Source of the DNA: Streptomyces sp. CB02400
GTDB taxonomy: Bacteria > Actinomycetota > Actinomycetes > Streptomycetales > Streptomycetaceae
Length of the DNA stretch: 64,000 bases
Direction: 5' to 3'
Assembly (NCBI RefSeq): GCF_001905725.1
Contig: NZ_LIWB01000001.1
Coordinates: forward strand, 1,058,881-1,122,880
Positions 45,619 through 55,534 of this stretch are shown piece by piece (position 1 is the first letter of the stretch; the number at the start of each line of letters is the position of its first letter). A program made the position numbers and the translations under genes. Below the pieces are notes generated by a model. The model was not told the origin of the DNA, made no database searches, and saw nothing but the letters and a program-made list of their open reading frames with translations.

Positions 45619-45902
45619 TGCATTGAACGCAGCGGGTGGTTGGCGGGCCTGTAATCCGTCATGTCTTCGCGTCTTGACGGTGTGAGCGTCCTGCGGCCGG
45701 CTCCGATGGCGGGGGCGCATGTACGGGGACTCTCCCCACCGCGTCGCCCCCTCCCCGTGTTGCCTCCCTCCCCGCGTTTCCCCTGCCCACGCCTTGTTTC
45801 CCGGTCGGCCTCCCCGGCGGGCAACAGGAAACCCGTCGACCGCCGCCGGCGGCGGGGCGACTCTGGATCCGTCAGCAAGCGGCAGCGGAGGGGGCGGAGT
45901 TC

Positions 45903-46817
45903 ATGAGACGGGTACTCGTGTCCTTGTGCGCGGTCGTGGCGGTCGTCACGACCGGATGCGCCGACAGCGGCGACGGCGACGACGGCCGGGCACCACAGGA
46001 TCCGCGTCCCCAGGCACTGACCTGGCAACAGGAACTGCGCGTCGCCGACGCACAACAACGCCTGACCAGGCAGTGCATGAACCGTCAGGGCTTCACCTAC
46101 CGGGAGGACCGTGTCCTGACGCTCCAGGAGAGCCGCCCGGTGCGCTTCGTGCAGGACGACGTGGCGTGGGCCCGCACGCACGGTTACGGGGGACGCATCG
46201 AGGCGAAGAGCCTGCGGGTCCACGAACGCAACCCCAACGGCACCTACCGGCAGAGTCTTTCCGCCACCCGGCGCGCCGCCTTCGACACCGCGCTGGACGG
46301 CGGCGACGACGCGAAGACGCTCCGGGCGCCGCTGCCCGTCGGCGGAGAGATCCGCAAACGCCTCGGCGGTTGCACGGAGGAGGCCGAGCGCACGCTCTAC
46401 GGCGACCCGGCCCTCTGGTTCCGCACGAGCAAGACCGTCTCGGGACTCAACGCCCTGTACGGCGAGGAACTCATGGAGGACCGCCGGCTGACCTCCGCGG
46501 TCAGGGCGTGGGCGCGATGCATGGAGCATGCGGGACAGCCTTACGAGGGCCCCCGGGCGGCCCGCGAAGCCGTCCGCGTCCGCACCAGCCGGCTGGGCGA
46601 GGCCCGCGCGGACGAGGCGTTCGCCGCCGAGCGGAAGACCGCCGTCGCGGACGCGACCTGCGCCCGCGAGACCTCCCTGCGTGCCGTGGCCACGGCACGG
46701 GAGACGTACTACCAGGACCGCCTGCGCGACCGGTTCGGCAAGGACATCGACACCCACCGGCACCTCGCTCAGCAGGCCTACGACCGGGCGGTGCGCATCG
46801 TCCCGGAGCGCGACTGA
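45903..46817 (+). CDS. Hypothetical lipoprotein
   Basis: A 304-residue protein with a lipoprotein signal (RRVLVSLCAVVAVVTTGC, Cys19), then an acidic linker and a mostly helical domain with recurring Arg/Ala-rich helices and Cys residues (TRQCMNRQGF, LGGCTEEAER, WARCMEHAG, DATCARET). No enzyme motif. Such proteins occur widely in Streptomyces without known function. ATG at 45903 is preceded by GGAGGGGGCGGAG-like purines. Confidence 0.75.
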   Translation: MRRVLVSLCAVVAVVTTGCADSGDGDDGRAPQDPRPQALTWQQELRVADAQQRLTRQCMNRQGFTYREDRVLTLQESRPVRFVQDDVAWARTHGYGGRIEAKSLRVHERNPNGTYRQSLSATRRAAFDTALDGGDDAKTLRAPLPVGGEIRKRLGGCTEEAERTLYGDPALWFRTSKTVSGLNALYGEELMEDRRLTSAVRAWARCMEHAGQPYEGPRAAREAVRVRTSRLGEARADEAFAAERKTAVADATCARETSLRAVATARETYYQDRLRDRFGKDIDTHRHLAQQAYDRAVRIVPERD

Positions 46818-46938
46818 CCAGGTCGCGACCGGACGGACACCGCCCCACGGCGCCGGCGCGCGCCGGGCGACCGGCCCGGCACACCGGCTCCGACGCACCA
46901 CCGACGCACCGACAGCGAAACCAACGAGGGGAAACAGC

Positions 46939-47385
46939 ATGCGCAAGTCCATCGTCACCGCAGCGGTCCTCGGGCTCGCCGCCCTGGGCCTCGCCGCACC
47001 CGCCACCGCCGCGCAGGCGTCCGAGAACGCCGTCGCCGGCCCCGGCTGCGACAGCAAGTGGGGGCCGCGCAACGGCAACGTGTACGCCTGGGACGGCTTC
47101 GACTGCCAGGGCACCCAGCTGGTGGCCACGCCGGGCAACAGCAGCAACTGGGGCTCCGCCAACGACAGGGCCTCGTCGGTCATGAACCGCGGATTCACCG
47201 GCAACCTGTCGATCGTCGCGTTCTACTTCCTGGAGAACTACGAGGGAGGCCACGCCTGCCTCCAGCCGGGCGAGCTGTACGCCGACAACCTCTCCGACAA
47301 CTTCTTCAGCACCGGTCCGACGGTGAACGACAACATCAGGTCGCACCGGTGGGTGAACGGCGGCTGCGCGGTCAACCTGACCTGA
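46939..47385 (+). CDS. Secreted peptidase inhibitor, family I36-like
   Basis: A 148-residue exported protein: signal peptide ([20 protein letters not shown]), then a small beta/gamma-crystallin-like domain of about 105 residues with four Cys residues ([30 protein letters not shown]). The segments [16 protein letters not shown] and [20 protein letters not shown] match the I36 (SMPI-type) metalloproteinase inhibitor pattern. Role: inhibition of extracellular metallopeptidases. ATG after GAGGGGAAA. A strong intrinsic terminator follows. Confidence 0.75.
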   Translation: MRKSIVTAAVLGLAALGLAAPATAAQASENAVAGPGCDSKWGPRNGNVYAWDGFDCQGTQLVATPGNSSNWGSANDRASSVMNRGFTGNLSIVAFYFLENYEGGHACLQPGELYADNLSDNFFSTGPTVNDNIRSHRWVNGGCAVNLT

Positions 47386-47413
47386 CCCGCCCGCCCGCTC
47401 ACCCGCCCGGCAA

Positions 47414-47450
47414 CGAACGCCCGGAACCGCCCCGCGGTTCCGGGCGTTCG
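47414..47450 (+). terminator. Intrinsic terminator of the I36 inhibitor gene
   Basis: A 16-bp perfect stem (47414-47429 with 47435-47450) with a 5-nt loop is followed by TGTTTT. This is the most canonical rho-independent terminator in the window. Confidence 0.9.
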
Positions 47451-47536
47451 TGTTTTCGCCACATCGGGTGAAAGGTTTGGCTGCCCTTACCGCCCCGGCA
47501 GTAACCTGGGCTTCCACCGTCTCACGGCCGCACCGC

Positions 47537-50500
47537 ATGGGGGACTCCGTGGGAGATCCGCAGCAAGGGCATGAAGCAGACCACGGGAACGGGCGGGATC
47601 GGAACGCGCTGACCACGCACTCCTTCCCCGCACAACTGAGACGACTCAGACAGACACGCGGCCTGTCGCTGACCGACCTGGCACGGCAGACGCATTACAG
47701 CAAGGGCTACCTCAGCAAGATCGAGACCGGCACGAAACGGGCGACCGCCGACGTCGCCCGTATCTGTGACCGGGTACTGGGCGCCGAGGGGGAGTTGCTC
47801 AGGCTCGTACAGGAGGGAGGACCGCCCGCCGACAGCGGGAGCGGCGCCGAGGCCGCCGCTCCCGAGCGACAGTCCGACGGGGCGTGTCCGTACCGCGGCC
47901 TGTCGGCGTTCACCCCGCAGGACGCGGACTGGTTCTTCGGCCGGGAGCGCGCGACGGCCGCACTGGTGGAACGGGTCTTCGAACGGGTGGGAAACGGCCC
48001 GCTGATGCTCGTCGCCCCCTCGGGGGCGGGCAAGTCGTCCCTGCTCAACGCCGGACTGGTGCCCGCCCTGCGGCGCGGCGACCTCCCCATGCCGGGCGCC
48101 GACCGATGGCCGGTGGCGGTGTTCACCCCCACCTCACGGCCCCTGGACGAACTCCTGGAACGCACCGCGAAAGCGGTGGGCGGGGACCTCGCCGTCACCG
48201 TCGAGGAGGCGCGCGGGAATCCCGGCGCGGTGCTGGACGCCGTACGCGCGATGGCGCACGATCCGCCGACGCCGCCCGGGGAACGCCGGCCCCCGCCCTG
48301 CCGGCCGGTGCTGATCGTCGACCAGTTCGAGGAACTCTTCACCCTCTGCGCGGACGAGGACGAACGGCGCTCCTTCGTCCGGGTGCTCTGCGCTCTCGCG
48401 GGCCCCCGGCCGGAGGAGAGCGGACACGGCCCCGCCGTCGTGGTGCTCGGCGTCCGGGCCGACTTCACCGGCGACTGCCTGGACCTTCCCGAACTGGCCC
48501 CGGTCCTCACCGACGGGCTGTTCGTGCTGCCGCCCATGTCCGTGGGGGAGTTACGGGAGTCCATCACCCGCCCGGCGCAGCTCGCCGGACTGACCCTCCA
48601 GCCGGGCCTGGTGCCCCTGCTCCTGCGCGACGCGGGGCTGCGCGACGAGCAGGGCGGCACGCAGCCGGGAGACCCGCAGCGGGGCAGCGGGACGGACGCC
48701 GGCCCCGGAGCCGACGTGACACCCTCCGGCGTGCTCCCCCTCGTCTCCCACGCCCTGCTGGCCACCTGGCAGCGGCGCGAGGGGTCCGTGCTGACCGTCG
48801 CCGGATACGAGCGGGCCGGTGGGATCCGGGGCGCGATCGCGCGGACCGCCGAGAACGTCTTCGCCCGGCTGTACCCGGCCGAACAGAGGACGATCCGCCG
48901 CGTCCTGTCCCGTCTGGTGTACGTCGCGGACGGCGGCGGAGCGACCCGCCGCCGGACGAGCGGGGCCGCCCTGAGGGAACAGTTCGCCGACGCGGACGGA
49001 GCGGCCGCCGCGCTCGACGCCTTCGTACGGGCCCGGCTCGTCACCATGGACAGCGACACGGTCGAGATCACCCACGAGGCCCTGCTGCACGCCTGGCCAC
49101 GGCTGCGGGACTGGATCCACGCCGACCGCGCCGGACTGCTCCTCCACCAGCAACTCGCGCACGCCGCCGCCGAATGGGAACGCGAAGGCCGGGACCCGTC
49201 CGCGCTGTACCGCGGCACCCGGCTGAGCACCGTGCGCTCCTGGGCCGACGAACTGGACGGCCGGCGCCGGCTCGGCCCCGGCGAGGAGGCGTTCCTCCGG
49301 GCGAGCCTGGCCGAGCAGGAGAGACATGAGAGACAGGCCAGACGCCAGGTCAGGATCCGGCAGTCGATGCTCGCCACGCTCGCCGTCCTGCTGGGGCTCG
49401 CCCTGACCGCCGGAGGCCTCGCCTACCAGCAGCGCGAGAGCGCCCTCGACCAGGAACGCGTCGCGCGCTCCCAGGCCCTCGCCGTACGGTCCGCGTCGCT
49501 CGCCGGAGGCCGGCCGGAGGCGTCGATGCTGCTGGCCGGGGAGGCCTACCGGGCCCACACCACCGCCGAGGCGCGCGGCGCGCTGCTGAGCACGCAGTCC
49601 CAGCCCTTCTCCGACCGGCTGGGCGGTCACCGGGGGCCGGTCAACGCGGTGGTCTTCGCGCCGGACGACCGGTCCCTGGCGACGGCCAGTTCCGACGGGA
49701 CCGTGACCCTGCGACGGGTGTCGGACCGCCGTACGACCGCCACGTTCACCGTGTCCGGGGCCGTCCGCTCGATCGCCTTCAGCCCCGACGGCCGTACCCT
49801 CGCGGCGACGTCGACGCGCGGGCCCGTGAGCCTCTGGGACATCGCCGAGCGCCGCAGGAAGGCCGTGCTCGCCGACAGCACGAAGGGCGCCCGGGCGCTG
49901 TCCTTCGACCCCCGCGGACACCGGCTCGCCGTCGCGACCGCCCAGGGGCCGGTCCAGTTGTGGGAGACCGCGCGCACACCCCGCCTCACCGCCTCCCTCC
50001 GCGGGCACGAGGGAGCGGTCAACGCCCTGGACCACGCCCGCGACGGCCGGACCCTGGTCTCCGCCGGAGCCGACCGGCTCGTGCGGCTGTGGGACACCGA
50101 CCGGGCCCGGCTCCTCGCCGTGCTCAAGGGGCACGCCGACGAAGTGCTGGGCGTGGCGTTCTCCCCGGACGGCCGGGAGGTGGCCTCCGGAGGCGTCGAC
50201 CGGACCGTACGGCTGTGGGACGTGCGCGGCGGCCGGCTCGACACGACGCTGTCCGGGAGCAACGACGACATCAACGCCGTCGCGTACACGCACGACGGCG
50301 CCACGGTCGTCGGCGCGGTCGGCGACGGGACGACCAGGCTGTGGGACGTGCGCGGCGGCCGGCAGACCGCCGTGCTCGCCGGCCACACCGACTACGTGAT
50401 GGGGGCGGACGCGACCTCCGACGGCACCCTGCTCGCCACGGCCGGTTTCGACCGGTCCGTGGTCCTGTGGAACCTCGGCGGCCCGGTGCTGACGGCCCGT

Positions 50501-51490
50501 CCGTTCACCCAGGTCTGGCAGGCCCGGTACAGCCCCGACGGACGGCTGCTGGCCACCGCCGACGCCGACCACACGGTACGCCTGTGGGAGGTGGGCCGGC
50601 GCCGGCTCCTGGCGACGCTCCGGGGACACACCGAGGCGGTCTTCTCGGTGTCCTTCGCGCCCGACGGGCGGACCCTGGCGTCGGCGGGCTCCGACGGCAC
50701 GGTCCGGCTGTGGGACGTGGCCGCACGGGAACCGCTGGCGACCCTGACCGGCCACACCGGGCAGGTCTTCTCCCTCGCCTTCGCCGCCGACGGCCGGAGT
50801 CTCGCCTCGGCCGGCGCCGACCGTACGGTGCGCCTGTGGGACGTGACGGAGCGCGCGCCGCTGGCGATTCTGACCGGCCACCGGGACTTCGTCAACGGCG
50901 TCGCCTTCAGCCCCGACGGCCGGGTCCTGGCCAGCGCCGCCGACGACCTGACCGTACGGCTCTGGGACGTCTCCTCCCACCGCCCGCTCGGCACGCTGAA
51001 AGGCCACACCGGCGCGGTGCGCAGCGTGACCTTCACCCCTGACGGGCGGTCGCTGGCCAGCAGCGGCAACGACGGCACCGTACGGCTGTGGAACGTCCGC
51101 GAACGGCGCTCACAGGCCGTCCTGACCGGTCACATCGGCTCCGTCCGGGGCATCGCCTTCGCGCCCGACGGCCGCACGCTCGCCAGCAGCGGCAACGACC
51201 GTACGGTGCGCCTGTGGGACGTCCCCGGACGGCGCCCGTGGGCGACGCTGACGGGCCACACCGACGCGGTGTGGAGCGTGACCTTCGCCCCCGACGGGGG
51301 CACGGTGGCCAGCGCCGGCACGGACGGCACCGTACGGCTGTGGGACCTCGACCCCGGGGCCCGACTGGCGCGGATCTGCCGACTGGGCGCGAGCATCGAC
51401 GCGGACGCGCGCGCGAAGCTCCTGCCCGGTGTCCGCCTCACCGACGGCGGGGCGGCCTGCGACGGTGTGCCCAGGTCCGTCATGCCCTGA
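47537..51490 (+). CDS. XRE-STAND NTPase-WD40 protein
   Basis: A 1317-residue sensor. An XRE helix-turn-helix (QLRRLRQTRGLSLTDLARQT, YSKGYLSKIETG) lies at residues about 30-85. An nSTAND1 NTPase starts at CPYRGLSAFTPQDADWFFGR (about 115), with Walker A APSGAGKSS (about 160) and Walker B VLIVDQFEELF (about 256). A hydrophobic helix at about 607-625 (SMLATLAVLLGLALTAGGLA) is probably transmembrane. Fourteen WD40 blades (VRLWDV type) span about 690-1290, enough for two seven-bladed propellers, and recur almost verbatim at DNA level. The domain plan is that of the 26961 gene with HTH in place of caspase. Start uncertain: ATG 47537 or GTG 47549. Confidence 0.88.
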   Translation: MGDSVGDPQQGHEADHGNGRDRNALTTHSFPAQLRRLRQTRGLSLTDLARQTHYSKGYLSKIETGTKRATADVARICDRVLGAEGELLRLVQEGGPPADSGSGAEAAAPERQSDGACPYRGLSAFTPQDADWFFGRERATAALVERVFERVGNGPLMLVAPSGAGKSSLLNAGLVPALRRGDLPMPGADRWPVAVFTPTSRPLDELLERTAKAVGGDLAVTVEEARGNPGAVLDAVRAMAHDPPTPPGERRPPPCRPVLIVDQFEELFTLCADEDERRSFVRVLCALAGPRPEESGHGPAVVVLGVRADFTGDCLDLPELAPVLTDGLFVLPPMSVGELRESITRPAQLAGLTLQPGLVPLLLRDAGLRDEQGGTQPGDPQRGSGTDAGPGADVTPSGVLPLVSHALLATWQRREGSVLTVAGYERAGGIRGAIARTAENVFARLYPAEQRTIRRVLSRLVYVADGGGATRRRTSGAALREQFADADGAAAALDAFVRARLVTMDSDTVEITHEALLHAWPRLRDWIHADRAGLLLHQQLAHAAAEWEREGRDPSALYRGTRLSTVRSWADELDGRRRLGPGEEAFLRASLAEQERHERQARRQVRIRQSMLATLAVLLGLALTAGGLAYQQRESALDQERVARSQALAVRSASLAGGRPEASMLLAGEAYRAHTTAEARGALLSTQSQPFSDRLGGHRGPVNAVVFAPDDRSLATASSDGTVTLRRVSDRRTTATFTVSGAVRSIAFSPDGRTLAATSTRGPVSLWDIAERRRKAVLADSTKGARALSFDPRGHRLAVATAQGPVQLWETARTPRLTASLRGHEGAVNALDHARDGRTLVSAGADRLVRLWDTDRARLLAVLKGHADEVLGVAFSPDGREVASGGVDRTVRLWDVRGGRLDTTLSGSNDDINAVAYTHDGATVVGAVGDGTTRLWDVRGGRQTAVLAGHTDYVMGADATSDGTLLATAGFDRSVVLWNLGGPVLTARPFTQVWQARYSPDGRLLATADADHTVRLWEVGRRRLLATLRGHTEAVFSVSFAPDGRTLASAGSDGTVRLWDVAAREPLATLTGHTGQVFSLAFAADGRSLASAGADRTVRLWDVTERAPLAILTGHRDFVNGVAFSPDGRVLASAADDLTVRLWDVSSHRPLGTLKGHTGAVRSVTFTPDGRSLASSGNDGTVRLWNVRERRSQAVLTGHIGSVRGIAFAPDGRTLASSGNDRTVRLWDVPGRRPWATLTGHTDAVWSVTFAPDGGTVASAGTDGTVRLWDLDPGARLARICRLGASIDADARAKLLPGVRLTDGGAACDGVPRSVMP

Positions 51491-51645
51491 CCCGACTGCT
51501 GCACCGGGCGAAGGCCTGCGAGAGACAAGGGAAGCGCAAGCGGTTCCGGCAGTTGCTCTCCGACACGCCTGCCGACCGACCCCGAGCTCACCCGTCCTCC
51601 GGGGCCGACCACCTGTGAAACGGGCCGGCGCTGTCCGCGATGAGG

Positions 51646-52590
51646 TCATTCCGATCCGGGGCCGGGATCGCTTGTGGGCGGTTCGGGCAGCCAGTCGCGA
51701 GCCGGGTCGTACTCCAGCCATCGCCTGCGCCCGGCTTCTCCCGCGCAGGCGGCGGTGAGGCTGTTCAGTCCCGGGTGACCGTCGCCGGTACGCCACAGCA
51801 GTGACCAGGCATACAGCGGCGTGGGACCGACCAGGGGGACGGAGCGCAGCCCGGGGGCCTTCGGCAGTGGCACATCCGCGGGCACCAGCGAGAAGCGTCG
51901 CGGCTCTTCCGCCACCTCGGCAAGGAAGTGGGCAAGCCCCAGGTTGACGCTCGTCGCCGTGCCCTGGATGCCGAACCGGTCGGCGAACCGGTGGAGGAAG
52001 TCGAGCCGGTCCAGCGGGCCGGGCGCCCACAGCACGCTGCCGCGCAGCTGGTCCGGCCGCAGCGCCGGTTCGGCTGCGAGCGGATGTTCCTCGCTCAGTA
52101 CGGCATCCACCGGCTCGAGGCGGACGAGGCGGTGGGCAAGGCCGGCGGGCAGCGGGGGGTGGATCCGGCCGAAGGCCGCGTCGATGTCGCCGCGCAGCAG
52201 CGCCGCCGTCACCGACGGCAGATCGCGCCCGTGCCCCAGCGTCAGCTCCCCGGCCCGTCCGGCGACTTGGGCCAGCGTCCGCATCGGTGCGTAGAGGTGA
52301 CCCCAGACGTCTACGCGCAACGGATCATCCGTGGGGACCACTGCCGCGACGGCGGCGTCGGCGGCGGCCACGGCCCGTCGGGCCGGCAGGAGGAAACGCC
52401 GTCCGGCCTCGGTGAGGCGTACGCCGTTGCCGCCCCGCCGGAACAGTTCGGTGCCGAGCAGGAATTCCAGCCGCGCGATCCTCTTGGACAGCGCCTGCTG
52501 GGAGATGGAGAGTTGTCCGGCCGCCCGTCCGAAGTGCAGTTCCTCGGCGGTGCGCACGAAGGCACGTACTTGCGCCACGTCGAGATCCAT
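51646..52590 (-). CDS. LysR-family transcriptional regulator
   Basis: A 314-residue regulator. The N-terminal winged HTH (DLDVAQVRAFVRTAEELHFG, RAAGQLSISQQALSKRIARL) is canonical LysR, followed by a two-lobed effector domain. Its start is 87 bp from the divergent oxidoreductase gene, with an inverted repeat between, so it should control that three-gene operon and itself. The open frame continues far upstream to 53487 across the divergent gene, but the HTH sits at the ATG at 52590. Confidence 0.92.
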   Translation of the reverse strand: MDLDVAQVRAFVRTAEELHFGRAAGQLSISQQALSKRIARLEFLLGTELFRRGGNGVRLTEAGRRFLLPARRAVAAADAAVAAVVPTDDPLRVDVWGHLYAPMRTLAQVAGRAGELTLGHGRDLPSVTAALLRGDIDAAFGRIHPPLPAGLAHRLVRLEPVDAVLSEEHPLAAEPALRPDQLRGSVLWAPGPLDRLDFLHRFADRFGIQGTATSVNLGLAHFLAEVAEEPRRFSLVPADVPLPKAPGLRSVPLVGPTPLYAWSLLWRTGDGHPGLNSLTAACAGEAGRRRWLEYDPARDWLPEPPTSDPGPGSE

Positions 52591-52605
52591 GGCCCCACCA
52601 TAGGT

Positions 52606-52622
52606 GACAACCAAAGGTTGTC
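52606..52622. promoter_or_regulatory. LysR-type operator
   Basis: GACAACC-AAA-GGTTGTC (7+7 inverted repeat) lies in the divergent gap 16 bp upstream of the lysR-type start and 56 bp before the oxidoreductase start. It is the probable binding site for the LysR regulator. Confidence 0.7.
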
Positions 52623-52677
52623 GGCTGTGCTTGTTCGTTGTTGGATCGCAGGGCGGCCGCGGAGGTTGCATCCTCCC

Positions 52678-53598
52678 ATGCAGAGACTGATTCCCACGGG
52701 AGAGGCGGCGTGCCCGGTCGCCTTCGCCGAGGTCCCACAGGCCGAGCCGGAGCCCGGTGAGGTACTGATCAAGGTCGAGGCCTTCGCCCCGAACCGGGGT
52801 GAGACGTTCCTTCTCGAACACCCACGGCCGGAGCTGCTGCCCGGCAAGGACGTCGCAGGGCTCGTCGTGCAGGCGGCAGCCGACGGCTCCGGCCCCGGCA
52901 TCGGCACCCGCGTGGTCGGGCACCCGGCGCAGGGCGGCTGGGCCGAGTACGCCGCCGTGCCCACGCACTCGCTCGCGGTGCTCCCCGACAGCGTCGACAG
53001 CGTACGGGCGGCGGCCCTGCCGCTGGCCGGGATCACTGCCCTGCGGCTGCTGCGTACGGTCGGTTCCCTGGCCGGCCGGCGGGTGCTGCTGACCGGCGCC
53101 TCGGGTGGCGTCGGCCACTACGTCACCGAGCTGGCCGTCGGCGCGGGAGCCGAACTGACCGCGGTGACGAGCACGCCGGAGCGCGGCGAGCGGCTCGCGG
53201 AGCTGGGCGCGAAGGTGGTCCACGAGGTCGCGGCGGCCCAGGGACCGTTCGATGCCGTGCTGGAGTCCACGGGCGGGCCGGATCTGCCCCTCGCCCTGTC
53301 GAAGGTGCGCCCGGGCGGCACGCTCGTCTGGTTCGGTCAGGCAAGCCGCACCCCGGTGACCCTTGACTTCTTCCAGCTTCTCGGTGGGCCCGAGCGGGTC
53401 ACCATCCAGCACTTCCACTACGCCGGCGCGCCGTACGACTCCGACCTCTCGGCACTGGTGCGCCTCGTGGAACAGGGCCGACTGCACCCGGAGATCGGCC
53501 GCATCACCGATTGGGCGCGGACCGCCGACACTTTGGTCGACCTACGAGAGCGCCGGATACGCGGCAAGGCCGTCCTGCTGACCGGAGGAGCACGATGA
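52678..53598 (+). CDS. Zinc-independent quinone oxidoreductase-like MDR protein
   Basis: A 306-residue medium-chain reductase. The N-terminal GroES-like domain (PGEVLIKVEAFAPNRGETFL, LLPGKDVAGLV) lacks the zinc ligands of alcohol dehydrogenases; the Rossmann domain carries VLLTGASGGVGHYVTELA. It should use NADPH to reduce quinones or enones. First gene of an operon with the hydrolase (ATGA overlap) and an SDR. ATG at 52678; GGAGG lies 12 nt upstream, slightly far. Confidence 0.9.
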   Translation: MQRLIPTGEAACPVAFAEVPQAEPEPGEVLIKVEAFAPNRGETFLLEHPRPELLPGKDVAGLVVQAAADGSGPGIGTRVVGHPAQGGWAEYAAVPTHSLAVLPDSVDSVRAAALPLAGITALRLLRTVGSLAGRRVLLTGASGGVGHYVTELAVGAGAELTAVTSTPERGERLAELGAKVVHEVAAAQGPFDAVLESTGGPDLPLALSKVRPGGTLVWFGQASRTPVTLDFFQLLGGPERVTIQHFHYAGAPYDSDLSALVRLVEQGRLHPEIGRITDWARTADTLVDLRERRIRGKAVLLTGGAR

Positions 53599-54587
53599 AC
53601 GCCACCGAGTTCGCCGCCGCCCAGTGGACACGCGCCACCGGTGCGGGCGTCGACCCGCACGAGTACCAGCGCGTCACCGCCGGCCTCACCTCCGTCACCG
53701 ACTGGGGCCCGTCCTTCCTGCGCACCGGACACGGCTACCTCCGGCGCGCGGAGCAGGCGGGATCACCCCGCTCAGCGGGTGAACACCTGCTGATGGCGGC
53801 CCGGTGGTTCCACCTGGCCACCCTGGCACCGCACGCGGAAACACCTCGGGCCGCCGCTGAGGCGGATCACGCCTTGGGCCGGGCGCTCACCGTGCTGGAG
53901 CCCGGTGCGCGGCGGGTGCACGGCGAGGGATTCACCGGCTGGCTGCGTGGCCCCGCCGACGCGCCGGGGACCGTGGTCGTGCTCCCCGGCCTGGACTCGG
54001 CCAAGGAGGAATTCCTCGACCTGGTGTCCGCGCTGCTGGCCAGGGGGCTCGCGGTGTTCGCGATGGACGGCTCCGGACAGGGCGTGCTCGCGGCCACCAC
54101 GACCTTCGTGCCGGACTACGAGCGGGTCGTAGGCCGGGTCATCGACGCTCTCGGCGTCGCCCGCATCGGGCTCGTCGGACTGAGCCTGGGCGGCTATTTC
54201 GCAGCCCGGACCGCGGCGCTGGAGCCGCGCGTTGCGGCCGTGGCCACCGTCAGCGGCCCCTTCCGCCTCGACTGGGAGGAACTTCCCCAGCCGGTACGGG
54301 ACATCATGGCCCGGCGCGCCGGAGGAGCCGACGCCGCCCACGAGTTCGTACGTCACGTGGATCTCACCGCCCTGGCGCCCCGCATCGCGGCCCCGCTGCT
54401 GGTCGTGGACGGCGGTCAGGACGTCATCCCCGGCGTGACGAACGGCGAGCCCCTGGCCCGCCTGGCGCCGCGCGGCAGCTACCTGTCCGTCCCACACGGC
54501 GACCACCTCCTCGGTAACGCGCGGTCCGACTGGTTGCCCCACCTCGGTGACCACCTCACGCACACCCTGACGGGAGCACTGGTATGA
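53595..54587 (+). CDS. Alpha/beta hydrolase, FrsA/dihydropseudooxynicotine-hydrolase-like
   Basis: A 330-residue hydrolase. A helical N-terminal cap (residues 1-110) precedes the core fold with VVVLPGLDSAKEEFLDL and nucleophile GLSLGGYFA (Ser near 198). A late Asp (VVDGGQDVIPG) and His (SVPHGDHLLGN) complete the triad. The N-terminal helical part matches C-C-bond hydrolases of the DHPON type. Coupled to its neighbours by ATGA overlaps on both sides, it may act on the same compound as the oxidoreductase and SDR. Confidence 0.88.
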   Translation: MNATEFAAAQWTRATGAGVDPHEYQRVTAGLTSVTDWGPSFLRTGHGYLRRAEQAGSPRSAGEHLLMAARWFHLATLAPHAETPRAAAEADHALGRALTVLEPGARRVHGEGFTGWLRGPADAPGTVVVLPGLDSAKEEFLDLVSALLARGLAVFAMDGSGQGVLAATTTFVPDYERVVGRVIDALGVARIGLVGLSLGGYFAARTAALEPRVAAVATVSGPFRLDWEELPQPVRDIMARRAGGADAAHEFVRHVDLTALAPRIAAPLLVVDGGQDVIPGVTNGEPLARLAPRGSYLSVPHGDHLLGNARSDWLPHLGDHLTHTLTGALV

Positions 54588-55330
54588 ACCGTTTCACCGA
54601 CAAGACCGTCCTCGTCACCGGCGGCACCAGCGGCATGGGCCTGGCGACCGCTCACCGCCTCGTCGCCGAAGACGCCCAGGTCATCGTCACCGGCCGCACC
54701 CGCGCACGGGTGGACTCCGCCGTCGAGGCGCTCGGGCCGAGCGCCTCGGGAATCGTGGCCGACGCCGCCGACCTCGGCGCGGTGGACGCGTTGATGGAGG
54801 CCGTCCGGGACCGGCACGGCCGACTGGACGGCCTCTTCGCGAACGCGGGAACCGGCACCTTCCTGCCGTTCGAGAACATCGCCGAGACCGACTTCGACCA
54901 CGGCGTCGACGTCAACTTCAAGGGCGTGTTCTTCACCGTCCAAAAGGCACTGCCGCTGCTGGCGGACGGAGGGGCGATCGTCATCAACGCCTCCTGGACC
55001 CTCCACCGGGGCAACAGCGTCCTGACCCTTTACTCGGCAACCAAAGCCGCCGTGCACGATCTGGCCCGAACCCTCGCCGCCGCACTCGCCCCGCGCGGTA
55101 TCCGCGTCAACTCCGTCAGCCCCGGTTATATCGACACCCCGATGTACCCGGCCGACGCGTTGACCACGGCGGAGGCGAAGGCGGTCACCGACCGGATCGT
55201 CGCCGGCCGCTTCGGACGCCCGGAAGAGGTCGCCGCGGCTGTGGCCTTCCTCGCCTCGGCCGACGCGTCCTACGTCAACGGTCAGGATCTCGTCGTCGAC
55301 GGCGGCCTGGTCGGTGCGGTACCCGCCTGA
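54584..55330 (+). CDS. Short-chain dehydrogenase/reductase
   Basis: A 248-residue classical SDR with nucleotide-binding TGGTSGMGLA (12-21), NAG motif (FANAGTG), catalytic Ser in VINASWTLH, YSATK (Tyr and Lys spaced four) and the C-terminal PGYIDTPM and GQDLVVDGG. It is an NAD(P)-dependent alcohol/ketone oxidoreductase, third gene of the LysR-controlled operon, with its start overlapping the hydrolase stop. Confidence 0.93.
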   Translation: MNRFTDKTVLVTGGTSGMGLATAHRLVAEDAQVIVTGRTRARVDSAVEALGPSASGIVADAADLGAVDALMEAVRDRHGRLDGLFANAGTGTFLPFENIAETDFDHGVDVNFKGVFFTVQKALPLLADGGAIVINASWTLHRGNSVLTLYSATKAAVHDLARTLAAALAPRGIRVNSVSPGYIDTPMYPADALTTAEAKAVTDRIVAGRFGRPEEVAAAVAFLASADASYVNGQDLVVDGGLVGAVPA

Positions 55331-55534
55331 CGATCGGTCGGACACACACCGCCCGACGCGCCTTCTCCGGTGCCGCGCGGCCGCTCCCGCTCACTGATCG
55401 GGAACGGTTTCCCGGGTGTTTCCCGTTGCCCGCCGGCAGGAGGCGACGCCTGGATCTCGACAAGCACGAGGCACGGTCAGCAGGCTGCTGTGCGACCACT
55501 CCCTTCACCACCTACAGGAAACGGGGGTCCTGGC

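Noticed and set aside
55331..55534. c-di-AMP (ydaO-type) riboswitch before the NlpC/P60 gene
   Set aside because: Cell-wall hydrolase genes in Streptomyces can carry one, but the conserved core could not be recognised here.
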